DNA of 64,000 bases from Theristus sp. LFF4_11 (taxonomy: Eukaryota; Nematoda; Chromadorea; Monhysterida; Xyalidae), in NCBI GenBank assembly GCA_030248135.1, contig JASANC010002569.1, positions 1 to 64,000 on the forward strand, written 5' to 3'. This document shows positions 10,599-31,648 of the stretch, piece by piece (positions within the stretch are counted from its first letter, which is position 1; every line of letters begins with the position of its first letter). The translations under genes and the position numbers were made by a program. Under the pieces are notes generated by a model that was not told the origin of the DNA, searched no databases, and worked only from the letters and a program-made list of their open reading frames with translations.

Positions 10599-13500
10599 CT
10601 ACTGCACAAGTGCAGGAGAAACCCAACATTGAGCTATTCCAGACAGACCAGCTGAAAACTCTTGCTGTATATCAACTTGGCAAACGAATCGATGTCGCGG
10701 ATTTCTGCAATTCTCACTGCGTATGCGATACGTCTGCGCATCCGGCACAAGCATAATACAATTCTTGTCGTCATCTTTTGTGCAGTGGAGCGTGATGTTA
10801 AAATTGTTACATTTCACGGTGGTTCACGTTTACTTATTACCGATTTATTGCTGTATACAGCAATCACTAGAACTACACAATTGTTATGGGTACAGCAAAA
10901 CGTTGCTAATGAACTTGCTATTGAAGCTGCTACCAGGGTCCCCGGTCCCATCATTCTCTATTTATTGCCAAGATGTGAGCTACACTGATACAGGTTGCTA
11001 GCTATTAAAACAAGGTACAAGACGAGAGCTCATTGGTCATTTTAGTTCTAATAGTAGCAAATGCATATAGCGTAAAGTCTTGCATATAAGGTTCCTTCCA
11101 CTTATAAGACCCCCACCCAAAAGTGGGCGGAGTGTCACACGGCGGCAAACCAAAAATTTCAACATTTTGACTTGATCGAAATCCTACCCCGTTTATAAGG
11201 ACCGGAATTCCTAATGTTCGCTTTATAAGACCTCCTCCCACTTATAAGGTTGTCACACGAAATTCCACTTTTTTCAGAAATTTTTGATTTTCAAATTTAT
11301 ATAAGGAGACCTTATATGCAAGACTTTACGGTATTTTCATAACACGTGTTGTGTTGTCCATTTAGCGCAGCAAATTATCAATAAAAACGTTTTTTTTTCA
11401 GAGCCATTGCACTAAATTTCAAATTTTGCACGCGTCGGCAGAAAGACAAAACGTATAATCGGGAAGACAATAAAATGCTTTCCATGAAAATCTTACTTTC
11501 TCGGTGCGGTGCTTGTGGGTCCCATTCAGTCTCCAGGAGTTTCCCATCAATTTCCGCTTCGCCGCCGTCAGCCCGTTTAAACCACTGGAAACGCGTTAAC
11601 GCCGTTCCATAAGCTCCTTTTACTTCATGATGTTGCCAGCGAGCGCCGGCAGTGTACCAAATCCCAGTGCTGTTCTGAGCAAAACGATGTAAACTTTTTT
11701 CTTGGGTATGTGGGTATGTGTTCGTTGGGTTGTGTTCCAATTTCCAGGTTTGCATTTCTGTTTCCAATAATCCCCCATGGGGGATTATTTGTGGGGGGGG
11801 ATTATTCGGAAACTGGTCGTGGGGGGGGGGGTTTAATGGGGGTAATACGGTATCCCTGGATAATTTGTGGCATCAGTTGATTGGTTGCCTGCTGAACATC
11901 AGGTTCAAAAAAGAATTTGGAATGGATGTTTTTTTGAGCTGTTTGTGATTTCTGTGCGTTTATTTTGCGTGGGCAAACAGTGATATTTTTAATGGAAAAA
12001 TCTTAGTTATGATTCTTGAATTGCAGACAAATCAAAATCAGCAATTTTCATGACAAAGAAACTTTCTTTTGTTTGAAAAAAGAACGATAACAGACGACGG
12101 TGACGTTTCCCTTCGGGAAAATAATTTGCTGCAGAAATTGTCGCTATAAATTTTCAAGCAAAAACGATGACGCGAAAGCAGAATTTATAATTCAAAAAAG
12201 AAACGGTTTTCTTGAGACGTTGCTTTTTTTGTGTCGCAAAAAAAGTTGAAGCGGATAGCAATTAATAGTGGCAAAAATGGGCGCCAATTCAAAATGTTCC
12301 ACATACAAAGTAACGTCTGGTGTAACTTTATAGCTTCAGTTTCAAATTTCCAATCAAAGCCAAAGCCAAAGAATTTTAAAATCCTTCACTCATTTTCATC
12401 CACCCTATTTTCACTGTGGTGTGTGTTTCCTATATGGGGGGGGGTACAATTCCGGCCCGCTAATTCCGGCCTGAAGAGTTCCGGCCCGCTCATTCCGGCC
12501 CGGAGAATTCCGGCCTGAAGAATTCCGGCCCGGAGAATTCCGGTCCAAAGAATTCCGGCCCGGAGAATTCCGGCCCGACGAATTTTTGCCAGCACGAACA
12601 ATATTAAACCATGAAGAGTTGTTTGGTAATCAAATATCGATGTTCACATGTTACAGTCTATTTTCAATGATGTTTGGAAATTGATTTTAGTTGATGTTGT
12701 TAATTGATTTTTTGGAAAAAGGAACCTTTTTCAAAATAATGAATAAATTTTTTTTTATCACGAACCAGGATTTTTGAACCATCACTTTTTAACTGATTTT
12801 TGTTTGTGTTGTGTTTTGTCCTTTTTGGTATCATTTCTGCATTATTTGATTTGCGTGATCTTGCTGGTTGGTTTGCAGTTTCATTATTTCAGACGTGACT
12901 TTTTTGTGCTTCAACAAATGTCTTGTTTTAGGCAAATTTCGCTGGGTGAGGTGTCAAGCAATTTTCGAGGGGGGGGCACTAGTGCAGAAACACAAGTCAT
13001 TATGTTGAACTTGCTGGAACAAAAATACAAACCTCAGGCATAATTCTGCACGGCTAACAAAGCTTCAAGCCAGCTGTATGAATTTATTTATTCAAAAGCT
13101 TCAAACTAGCTGTATGAATTTATTTATTCACGTTGTGAATAATTATAACCAATCGATATTTTATTACCAAAAATCACTTCGTGGTTTAATATTGTTCGTG
13201 CTGGCAAAAATTCTTCGGGCCGGAATTCTTCAGGCCGGAATTCTTCGGGCCGGAATGAGCGGGCCGGAATTCTTCGGGCCGGAATTTCGCGGGCCGAAAT
13301 AGTACACGAGCCTTCCTATAGTAAATCGCCACTCTCTCGCTACTTGAAGTGTTGAGCCCGCCGTTGAGCGTGGCACGTAGGCGGTCATCATGACCGGCCT
13401 TCTGTGGTCGTCTGCTGCTATTTGTCGTGTTTACCCTGTTTGGGCACGACTTGTTTATTGTCGCATAATGCCGTGGAAGGCGCGACTTTGTCCCGTATGG

Positions 13501-16500
13501 CCTGTTATGGTTTTATCGCTGACCCGCGAGATGGCAGCGCGTGTAGTAAGACGAGCAACCGCGGAGGAAATGGCTCGCAGCACTTGGGACGTTCGATGGA
13601 CGCGAAGGAGACAACCGTTCACGCAGCGGAGTTTGGCGTACCAACAGCGCAGTGACCAGCAGTCAGTGATCCGCCGAGGATGTGCCGAGAGATGAACGTC
13701 AGCCAATGGGCGATGACGCGTCGCGAGGACTGCGACGAGGCCAAGGTGCCGATTTTAACGTGCTTCTGGCTGCCGAACGAGCGCCGAGCATTGAGCCGTG
13801 ATGGGATAGGCCGCAGTGCCGATGTATGGAGACGGGCGTTTCCGGCCGAGCGTGTGCCGAGGATGGAGTAGCGCCGTTAAAGCCGTATGAGATGAGAAAG
13901 ACGGCTATGAGGTGATTGAAAGAGATTATGTGATTTGGCGTCTTCCTCCTTTTTTCCGTTGATGGGGGAGAAGTTGATGATGGGCGATTATCGTAATTAT
14001 CTAGCTGTAATTATGTGTAATTATCCGTGATATCCTATATAATGTGATCCTTTTCCTGTAATCTGGGTTGTTCTCCAGTCCAATAAATCGCCACTCTTTT
14101 GCTGTTCGAAATAATGAGCCCGACGTGATCACACTACGTTGTGATAATAACTACATTGTGGTTTGAAAGTGGAGTTATGTCTAGAAGTTTTGTGACAATA
14201 AACAAGATTCTTAGCTGTTCGTCTTTCTTCCCGGCAGCTCACATATTTAATTCTAAAATTTAGCTCCTCCTCCATGCACACAACGTCAGGCACACCTCCT
14301 TGGCAGGTTTAAAATTGTCTTACCTCAGTGATGTTTTCCGACTTCACCTGATCGAGCACCAGTTTTTGCACATAGTTAATCATTTCACGTGTCTCCAGCG
14401 CCACCAGCTGTCCATGAATCACCTTGAAAATGAAACAGTGGTAAGAGTGAAACTGAACATTCAACATGTTCATCACAGAGCGAGCGCAGAAAAGGAGCGG
14501 ATCAAAAAATCTCAATAAACTAAAACGGTTGGTATTTAGCATCCTTAACCGCCCGCGAATCCAAAAAACACGAATATATGGTGTCCGCTTACGTCTGTTG
14601 TTTTGTACACCAGCAGCCGGCATCTACTTATTGCGGTCTCCCAATTCAGATGTTCGACTGACGTGTAATAACAACGTTTCCATTGATAACCTTCCCATTG
14701 TATCGGTTGTGGACTCGGCGCTTTGATTAGATGAGGAATAGGTATTTTAGAGTCCCAGCCCTCCCGAATTGAATTGCGAAGCAAAACGTCACACGCGTCA
14801 TCTAAAAAACAAAACTGAAAACTCCATAGTTTGCCACTCACAAAGAATGTTTTACATCATTTGGTGTCCCTTTTTGTGTACCTTCTGTTGTTTACTTCAA
14901 GAATCGGCCGTGGTAAAAAAACAGCTAACCAGTTTATCATGGTGCACTGGTAAAAAAACTATTGCGAAACTGTTCGTTGAATGGAATGCAACTTCGAAAA
15001 CACATCGTTTCCCTATTCAGCATCAAACTGTTGCATGGTTTTCGTCTGTTTGCATAATCACTCCAGGAAACAACGTGCGCGCGTGTCCAAAACGCAATGC
15101 AACGCGCTGGAAACGCCATTGTGCAGCTAGCTATAGCTCCAGTGTGGTGTGCCAAGCTTTCATGACTATTTGTGGTAAGCGTGCGGTACACCGCTCGCTG
15201 AGCTGTTTTTTAGACACCAAAAGACGCCATTTTGGAAAGCAAAAAAACAGAACAATACTTTCGGGACCTAAAAGGGCACCAAAAAGATAAACAAGTTTTC
15301 GTAAGGGCCGCGGGTTGACACTGCGGCAAACACTCGGGTTCAGAGGAAGAGGCGTGATGGTGCGGGCCTCCGTCGGAAGCGGAGTTCCTTGGTATCCCGG
15401 TTGGTGCCGTTCCTGGCATCCGCCTCACAGCGGTGTTTATACGCGAATCATTTTGCGCGGAGCTCGCAAGAAATGCAGCCATTTTTTACTGCCATGCAGC
15501 TATCGGCGCAATGCCGAGCTGATTTGAGAGTTACAACACTACTCGCGCCAGCCGCAAAACAACAGCAACAACAACAACAACTGTATTCACAAGAACACAA
15601 GAGGATACAGCTGGCTCCTTTAGACATGAGATGGAAAAACTGCTCACTCCAAATGAAAACTTGAAAACAATGAAAACTCCAAACTAATCCTAATCCTAAT
15701 CCTAATCCTAAAGCTTTAAAAAACTTCAATTCAAGTAGTAAGATGACTGTCGTGGAAATATCCACGGCAATTGTGTACACGTAAATATTTCCTCGATAAC
15801 TGGCATCCCCTGCAAATTGGTTATTCAAATTGAACATCTATTTTCAATTGTCAATATAAATTGCTATTCGATTTTCAAAAATATAATTCTAACGATAACA
15901 TAATGTCGCTGTCCGGCGCCATACGTCGCAAACTTGGGCCACAGCTCACTCGATGCCGAACGCATATAAATGATGCGGTACAATTGGTTTCGAAACAATT
16001 GCGTTGTGAACAAGATTTTTTTGAAGCCAGTGGTCAGTTTTATAAAAGTGAGCAGTGTTCAAAAGGTGAGGAGTTTTACTCCAGGGTGTTCCAAAAGTTA
16101 GACCATGACAAAGTCCAATTGAATTAATGTATCCGGACTTTGTATCACGGTCTGACTTTTGCAACACCCTGGAGTAAAACTTCTCACTTTTCAGACACTC
16201 CTCACTTTTATAAAACTGACCACATAGCGTGTGCACGCAAAACAACTGCATTAATAAGTTATGAATGATAACAAGCGGATGCAGCTGGCTTTTTTTAGAC
16301 ATACCGTATTACCTCTAATAAACCCCCATGGGGGTTTATTTCTTCAGCGACTTCTGGGGGTGGGGGTTTATTTTGGGGGGGGGCTTTATTTTTGGGGGGG
16401 GGGTTTATTTGGAAACCATTTTTAGGAGTGGGCAAAATGGCAAAAATACCTTCCATGGCAGGAAGGAAGTCGCAGAAACTTCTACTATACATAGAAATTT

Positions 16501-19500
16501 CCTTTTACAACAGCCTTTTGTAATGAAATTACCATTAACTCATCCATTTGGGGCCTTTGGTAGCACAATTTTATCATTTTCACTGCAACCAGCCACTGAA
16601 TTCGCTGGGTATGTGTTTCAAACAGGTTTCAATAATCCCCCATGGGGGATTATTTTTGGGGGGGGGGATTATTTGGAAACTTGTCGAGGGGGTGGGGGTT
16701 TATTTTTGGGGGGGGGGTTTAATTTTGGGGGGGGGGTTAATAGAGGTAATACGGTAAGATGGAAAATGCTTATTCCAAATGAAGCTTTTTTGTTGATACT
16801 TTTTAAATCATAAGCATTTTCTTTGAAAAACAAACAAACAGAAACAAGAAAAATTGCTGTCAATAATGAGCGGGCACACGTGGCTGTAAAACCACAACGA
16901 GCCTGTCGAACTCTTCGTTGTTGTCATCCGGTTAGAAAAAGAACTGGTCATAGGTGGACAGATTGAAATCTATCACAATAATGACCTACCATCTGCAGCA
17001 ACAGACGCTAGAACGAACAGCAAAATCAGCAGCTGGCTGATGACGGCTGACATCATTGGTAGATGGTAATGATGATGATACGATCCTCAGTACACTTCAA
17101 GTAGCGAGACAGTGGCGATTTAGTGGAATGGAGAACAACGGAGATTACAGGAAAAAGGATCACATTATATAGGATATCACGTATAATTACACAAAATAAT
17201 TACGATAATCGCCCATCATCAACTTCTCCCCCAATCAACGAAAAGAGAAAGAGGGAGAAACCAAACCCCGTAATCTCCCCTTTCAATTGCAAATCATTAG
17301 CCGTCGATGTCTCATACGACTTTCAACGGCATTTGGGAAGTCGCACATTTGTTTGGTCGCCGAGGACGAACGAGACAACCATTTGAGCAGCGGAGTTGGC
17401 GTACGATCAGCACAGTGACCAAACGCAATGGATTCAGATGCAGGATGTTGATCCAGCCAAGGGATGTGCCGAGATGTTGTTGCGAGCCCTGCGACGACGC
17501 CAAGGTGCCGAGTTCCACGAGCTTCCGGCCGAACGTGCGACGAGGATTGAGCGGTGCTGTGAGAGGCCGTTGTGCCGATGTGTGCAGTCAGCGGCGTTTC
17601 CGGCCGAGCGTGTGCCGAGGATGTAGATGTGACGTCGTAGGACGTGGCGGGGCTGGGGGGGGGGAGTTTGAAGCAGTTTGAGAGAGACGGCAAATGATTT
17701 GTGATTAAAAGGGAGATCATGTGAATTGGCTTCTCCCGCCCCTCTTTTTCCGTTTGATGGGGGGGGGGAGTTGATGATGGGCGATTATCGTAATTGTTTC
17801 GTGTAATTATACGTGATATTCTATATAATGTGATTCTTTTTCCTGCAATGTCCAATGTTCTCCAAATCCACTAAATCGCTACTCTCTCGCTTACTTGAAG
17901 TGTACTTTCATAAATGCAAGAGAATCCGCAAAAAAATGGCAGATGAGTGTTTCTGAACAAATAGGCTAAATAGCCTCAACAAATACATGGATTGCAACAT
18001 CACAAAAACGTGGCAATAATCGATAGCGAATCAGTGCGGAACGATCTACACATAATCGATCAATTTTTAAATGGGATCTTTTTTTCGTGTAATCATTTAC
18101 CTTTTTATAGATACCTGCAATAATTTCACATTTGGACAAAAATGTTTCCTGGGAAAATTCCATCCAGAGATTTTTTGGCCCAGAAATTTTGAGCGCTCGA
18201 TGGTCAGAATTTTCAGAACCAAAAACATACCCAGTCCCATTTTATGGGCCGTTTTATGTGGCCGAAGGGCACCGGTACCGGTGGCTCCGGCGACCGCTCG
18301 GCAAATTGAGTTTTGGGCTTTTAAGCAATTTGACTCAAATCCATAATGGCCACGTGAAAGAGGAGACAATTCAGAAATTTAGATCCACCACTTTTTAAGT
18401 ACACTCACCAAACTTTCAGTTTTGGTCTAAAATTCTGGCTTGCTTGCACGACAGAGATTTTTTTTAATACGCCCGGCTCTAAAAGTTTAAGATAATTTCA
18501 CGGTAATAAAAAATTAAGGCAGATCATGGACTTAACGACTTAACGCTGATGCCAAAATTGTGCCCTTAGGCTCTTTTTTGTCATTTAAAAAAACAAGTTT
18601 TCTGCCGTGCTGGAAGCCAAAAATGACGAAAAAAGCCATTGTTTGCCATTTTTTCGAACTCTTGTCTGCCAGGGTAAATGCATTCTGCTCAAACATCTCT
18701 GCTGTACTTTGAGCAAGTTGGAGATTTTAAACGACCTAAAGGGAACCATTTTCAAGCCCCCAAAAAACGGTTTTTCTGACGATTTTGGCCGAAAATCACC
18801 CGACAACCGTGGTGTCACCACTGAAACTGAGAACTATAGAGATTGTTATGTTGGTAGAAAGTCACCTTGAAGATAGTAAAAAGTATAAATTTAGTTATGA
18901 CCTATTTTTTAAACGTGGCCCACTGAAATGACGTCATGTGCCGCCAAACATGCGCTTGCTGTTCACAGCAAGCCAGAATTTCCGTTTAGACGGTTTCTTC
19001 CCGCAAACAAATGGTGAATGTCAAATCAGTCACATCAAACTGACATTTTAGTGCCTGTACATACTTTGACAAACCGGCGTTTTTAAAGCAAATGACGTCA
19101 TTTCAGTCCGGACACGTTTGAATAAATCCACAATACAAGTGTACCTTGTACCTTGGCATCCGCCTCTCAGCGGCGTTTATACGAGAACCATTTTTGCAGA
19201 GCTCGCTAGAAATGCAGCCATTTGACTGCCATACAGCTCTCGGCGCAACGCAACGCAACGCATACATGTACAACACTCGCGCCAGCCCAAAAACAACAAC
19301 CACTTTATTCACAACAACAAGCGGATACAGCTGGCTCCTTTAGACATGGACGGAAAATGCTTACTCCAGATGAAAACTTTTTATGTTGATATTTTTCAAA
19401 TCATGAACATTTTCCATGAAAAAACAAACAAACAAAAACAAGAAAGATTGTGTCAATTTGCTGTGACACCTGGCTTTAAAACAACAGGGCAACGAGCTTG

Positions 19501-19676
19501 TGGAACTCTTTGTTGTTGTTATGCGGGTGGAAAAGGCACTGGTCAATCAATGGTCATTAGGTTTAGGTAGTTATGGACAGTTTGGCAATCTATCACAATA
19601 ATCACCTACCATCTGCAGCAACAGACGCCAGAAGGAAAAGCAAAATCAGCAGCTGGCTGATGACGGCTGACATCAT
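10599..19676 (-). CDS. Secreted C-type lectin-domain protein
   Basis: Exons in transcript order are: a signal-peptide exon (19610-19676 or 16990-17056), then 14611-14801, 14324-14422, 11497-11674 and 10599-10774. Phases join cleanly and give about 236 aa. Residues 1-22 are a signal peptide (LLILLFLLASVAAD). The rest is one C-type lectin fold: WKRCYY, LNWETAISRC, GQLVALETRE, a WYTAGARW core, TEWDPQAPH, then KNCIMLV, ENCRN and RFVCQ, which place the conserved cysteines and the WxxxC end. The EPN/QPD and WND calcium-sugar motifs are not evident, so carbohydrate binding is doubtful. The stop at 10599-10601 assumes no further splicing. A possible phase-1 donor (TCAGCTG|GTCTGT) in the last exon could instead join the EB exons at 6607. 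Introns are full of transposons. Confidence 0.75.
11066..11334. mobile_element. MITE family D (TACCGTAAAGTCTTGCATATAAGG ends)
   Basis: The left end AAAGTCTTGCATATAAGGTT is mirrored by ACCTTATATGCAAGACTTTACGGTA on the right. Both arms also contain CTTATAAGACC blocks. Related ends occur at 9040-9110 and 10500-10585. The element lies in the last intron of the lectin gene. Confidence 0.65.
11765..11855. mobile_element. G-rich MITE family E fragment
   Basis: Shows AATAATCCCCCATGGGGGATTATT, then G runs and a GGGGGTAATACGGTA end. It is the same family as 16301-16757; another end is near 47590. Confidence 0.55.
12440..13305. repeat. Foldback element with arms of 15-bp GAATTC-bearing units
   Basis: 12455-12585 is a tandem array of about 15-bp units such as AATTCCGGCCCGGAG. 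13206-13300 is the same array inverted. The inner borders also mirror each other (GAATTTTTGCCAGCACGAAC near 12580 against GTTCGTGCTGGCAAAAATTC near 13192). The 600-base spacer has no recognisable gene. It lies in the third intron of the lectin gene. Confidence 0.75.
13306..14135. mobile_element. GC-rich repeat with similar direct ends (solo-LTR-like?)
   Basis: The ends share AAATCGCCACTCTCTCGCTACTTG and AAATCGCCACTCTTTTGCTG, each followed by GAGCCCG, in direct orientation. The 3' part (GATGGGCGATTATCGTAATTA to the end) also forms the arms of the foldback at 17090-17905. The open frames inside have no recognisable domain. An LTR origin is a guess. Confidence 0.4.
15683..15711 (+). repeat. (CCTAAT)n microsatellite
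   Basis: Four to five copies of the hexamer CCTAAT. It resembles telomeric units but is too short to call telomeric. Confidence 0.8.
16301..16757. mobile_element. MITE family E, full copy with a paralogous empty site
   Basis: The ends are TACCGTATTACCTCTAATAAAC and its complement GGTAATACGGTA, with G-rich inner repeats (CCCCCATGGGGG at both ends). The paralogous region 19346-19360 reads straight through the insertion point (TTTAGACATGGACGGAAAAT against TTTAGACA-element-AGATGGAAAAT), so the edges are well defined. It probably uses a TA target. Confidence 0.75.
16990..17056 (-). CDS. Alternative first coding exon (signal peptide) of lectin gene, proximal
   Basis: Encodes MMSAVISQLLILLFVLASV then AAD plus one base, and ends at a GTAGGT donor in phase 1, matching the acceptor at 14801. 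It is intact and differs from the distal copy by a few substitutions. Confidence 0.65.
17090..17905. repeat. Foldback element
   Basis: The left arm GTACACTTCAAGTAGCGAGA is mirrored by CGCTTACTTGAAGTGTAC at the right end. The arms run about 200 bases (GATTTAGTGG..., CACATTATATAGGATATCAC) and enclose a GC-rich core related to 13390-13870. Confidence 0.75.
18917..19110. mobile_element. Palindromic MITE with TGACGTCA at both ends
   Basis: The left end GTGGCCCACTGAAATGACGTCA is mirrored by TGACGTCATTTCAGTCCGGACAC on the right. TGACGTCA is the consensus CRE site. It sits about 500 bases on the 3' side (transcript sense) of the distal lectin first exon, in intron 1. A perfect hairpin GCTTGCTGTTCACAGCAAGC lies within. 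Confidence 0.6.
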
Positions 19677-19705
19677 TGGTAGATGGTAATGATGATGATG
19701 ATATT
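19140..19705. repeat. Duplicated 5' region of the lectin gene, copy 2 (uninterrupted)
   Basis: This is the counterpart of 15400-17080. It lacks the MITE and the 15671-16264 insertion and ends with the distal signal-peptide exon. Confidence 0.7.
19610..19676 (-). CDS. Alternative first coding exon (signal peptide) of lectin gene, distal
   Basis: Encodes MMSAVISQLLILLFLLASV then AAD plus one base. Donor GTAGGT, phase 1. The reading frame stays open upstream of the Met-Met pair, so a longer start cannot be ruled out, but the signal peptide argues for this one. Confidence 0.65.
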
Positions 19706-20193
19706 CAGGACTTTCCACAAACGCAAGAGATTCCTTGTTTTTTTTCTGGGGAGACCTGTTATGTTGGTTTACGTTCTTTATCCCAGACTTTAAGGCAGTT
19801 TGATTCAATGCTATAACGTCTGTCTTTGACCAGTTCGCTGGGCCTCAGTTCTCAGTTCTCAGTTCTCCTTCACATCGGTTCTCCTAGACAGCCGCCCTCA
19901 GTGGTCTTGATGTCATCACGTGCTTGCTCGTTTGACTGTACGCATCATTCATTCACTGCAAAACCGCTTGCACCGGCCGCAGTTAAAACTGCACCAGCCA
20001 ATCAGCGTGACAAGTGCGGTTCGGAATGGCTGGACAGCTTGACTGAACTTATTTGCAACAGTGTGTTGAAAACTCTGCTGTTTGTGATTTATCGGAGCAC
20101 TGTATCAAAACCATGTGATTTTGCAATATACACACCGCTAAACTTTGTGCCATTTTTCCAAGACGTGTTGATACCTATCCAATTGTATTTTAG

Positions 20194-20462
20194 TACGGTA
20201 TGGCCGATTAAACATGGCAGCTTTTTTCAGGGTTCAAGGAGCGCGCGAAATTTGAATGAAAAAAAGACGCTCAGAAACCACATTGTGTGCCAAAAAATTT
20301 GACTCGTTTTTTTAAACTAATGGATTATCCGCGCTGTTCTGTGCATTCTTTCTCCCTTGCACACATGATTGGGAATTATGTTGACATTTTTGAAAAAGAC
20401 AACTCCTAGTCTGCGACTGATCCCGCCTTGATGGACTGCCTCATTTATTCGGCCGTACTGTA
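20194..20462. mobile_element. MITE family A, full copy
   Basis: The left end is TACGGTATGGCCGATTAAAC; the right end is CATTTATTCGGCCGTACTGTA. It carries the family block AGTCTGCGACTGATCCCGCC. No coding capacity. Confidence 0.75.
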
Positions 20463-20850
20463 GTGTTTTACACGCGTGTGATCAAGATCAAATTGTTTCG
20501 ATATGCGATTTTTGCAGCTAAAAAAGCCGACGATTCAGAAGGGACGTAGGTAAATCGGGGGCTCATCAAAAATTCTGAAAAAAAGTCTATCCGCATGTCG
20601 AACTCTATTCCAAAACAAAACAGACTTAATCTTTGGAAAACAATCTCCAGACAACAAACAGAGCTTTGAAATTTTCAAAAAGCAAAACCGTAAAAGTGGA
20701 ACGCACAATAATTAATTTCACAAAAAAGGAAAAATCAATACGGGCAAAATACAGCTGCATTTCGCCTAGATTGATTACCAGACCAAAACTAATTGTTGAT
20801 TCATCACAATGGTAAAAGTGTTCAGCAAACACATTAACAGAATTAACAGA

Positions 20851-20897
20851 TCAATCAATCAATCAATCAATCAATTAATCAATCAATCAATCAATCA
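20851..20897 (+). repeat. (ATCA)n microsatellite
   Basis: About eleven ATCA units, just 3' of the protein kinase D stop codon in transcript sense. Confidence 0.9.
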
Positions 20898-20910
20898 ACC
20901 AGTCCATCCA

Positions 20911-30132
<9,222 letters not shown>

Positions 30133-30387
30133 ATTATTGATCTGCGTTTATTGATGGCGTGTTATTATCCGAGACAATCTTTTGGATTCTTTCTGTGCGT
30201 GCCGATGAACAAAAGTCCGTCGAAATCCACGAGCGTTATTCTCCACTACTGGTTTTTCTGCAGTATTTTTTTCGTCCGTTTCACTCTAAAATTAAATTAT
30301 GTTCGCGCAATAAGATGCTGAAAATTCTAACGCCGAAATTTGAATCAACCAATTAACACTTGCGTTTCTGCCTCGTGAACTTCTGCC

Positions 30388-30423
<36 letters not shown>

Positions 30424-31555
30424 TTACCTCGTGATTTCACCAAACCGTTTTTAGTCGCATATCTATCAAAGTTTTGGTAATTTTTTTGCGGAGGAACCAT
30501 TTGTAAAGTTTTCGCACTTGAAAAAGTGAATAGAGAGAAAAACTGAGAATCAACACATATTGAAGCAAAATCAATAGTGTGATATTTCTGTGAGTCATTC
30601 TTATTTAAGGCGCGAAACATAAAAGTTACGTTAACTGTATTTTGAAAATTAAAAAAGAGTCAGGCTGATCCACATTGGTAATTGACTAACCAACCAGTGA
30701 AATTAGCACCGTGTACTGTTTAATGTAATAAATTCAAACTCGATCACACATGTAAAAATAAGACGAAACAATGATCCTAACATAAGAAGTCTAAAACTCC
30801 AATACACCAGTTTTAGAAGCCACAAAGTATCTCACACTTTCGATACAGTCTAAAATGCTCAGAAACGGCAGAATGCAAACAACCAAAGTATCTAAGATAA
30901 TTTTATCAGTCTACCATTATCCAAACGTTCAACAGTTGCCTGGGCAGTCAATGAATAAGACCAGAAATATACCAATAGGTAGTTTCGTCATCTTTTCTAT
31001 CAGCAAATATCATTCCATTCACACAATAATAACAACAACTTCTTGAATAGGAAAGAATTCCATTGCAACCGCCGAAACCAAACTTTTCACACGAAATCGA
31101 AAAATATACATGTGTATGAGTAAAATGGTGCAACATCACTCCTGCCGGCTGTTGTTGCTGAGCACTCTGCTGAAACGCAACGCATCTGTGAACGTTCGAT
31201 TTTCAAAACCAAACCCAAAATCAAATGTAAACACAAAAGCATAAGAGACAACATAAAATACTTTCATATGCGTGGTTTGAATGTCGCACTGTACATACAC
31301 GTATGTTTTGTATTTTTCGACGACACACAACACGCCATGGACAGCGCAAAGAGCTGCCCAGAGACCTGTGAAAACGGTGCGGAGTTTGCGGGAAAATGAT
31401 TTGTAAACAGGGGGTCTTCTGACCTCGGCTGGTGATTGGTTGCATTCGACCGTGCTGCATGTGCTGCCAATGAACGTGCTGGATTTGAAAAGACAAACAT
31501 TAGACGCAACAATTGTTTTTCTATGTAGTTCAAAGTGGAATGCTTTAACCGTTAT

Positions 31556-31648
31556 CATGCATTCATGAAGCAGTATTTAGTGACGCGCGACTGTGTTTAA
31601 AATATAGCTACATACGAGGTCAGTAAATAATACTGCTGCATGAATGCC
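31556..31648. mobile_element. MITE family C copy
   Basis: GCATTCATGAAGCAGTATTT and AATACTGCTGCATGAATGCC ends. Confidence 0.7.

Larger units (their letters stand above)
15400..17080. repeat. Duplicated 5' region of the lectin gene, copy 1 (disrupted)
   Basis: 15400-15670 and 16265-17080 together match 19140-19705: GCATCCGCCTC-AGCGG, then the ACAGCTGGCTCCTTTAGACAT block, the ACAAACAAACA block, and finally the signal-peptide exon. Copy 1 is broken by unrelated sequence (15671-16264, including a CCTAAT run at 15683-15711) and by the MITE at 16301-16757. Confidence 0.7.

Noticed and set aside
13390..13871. GC-rich frames of up to 101 codons
   Set aside because: Several overlapping frames are open at once, they recur in a foldback repeat at 17300-17650, and no domain is recognisable.
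17283..17855. 190-residue frame on the minus strand
   Set aside because: It spans the arm and core of a foldback element and is mirrored by frames on the other strand.
31136..31558. 140-codon minus-strand frame upstream of the kinase
   Set aside because: No domain, no matched splice sites joining it to the kinase, and three competing frames in the same place.
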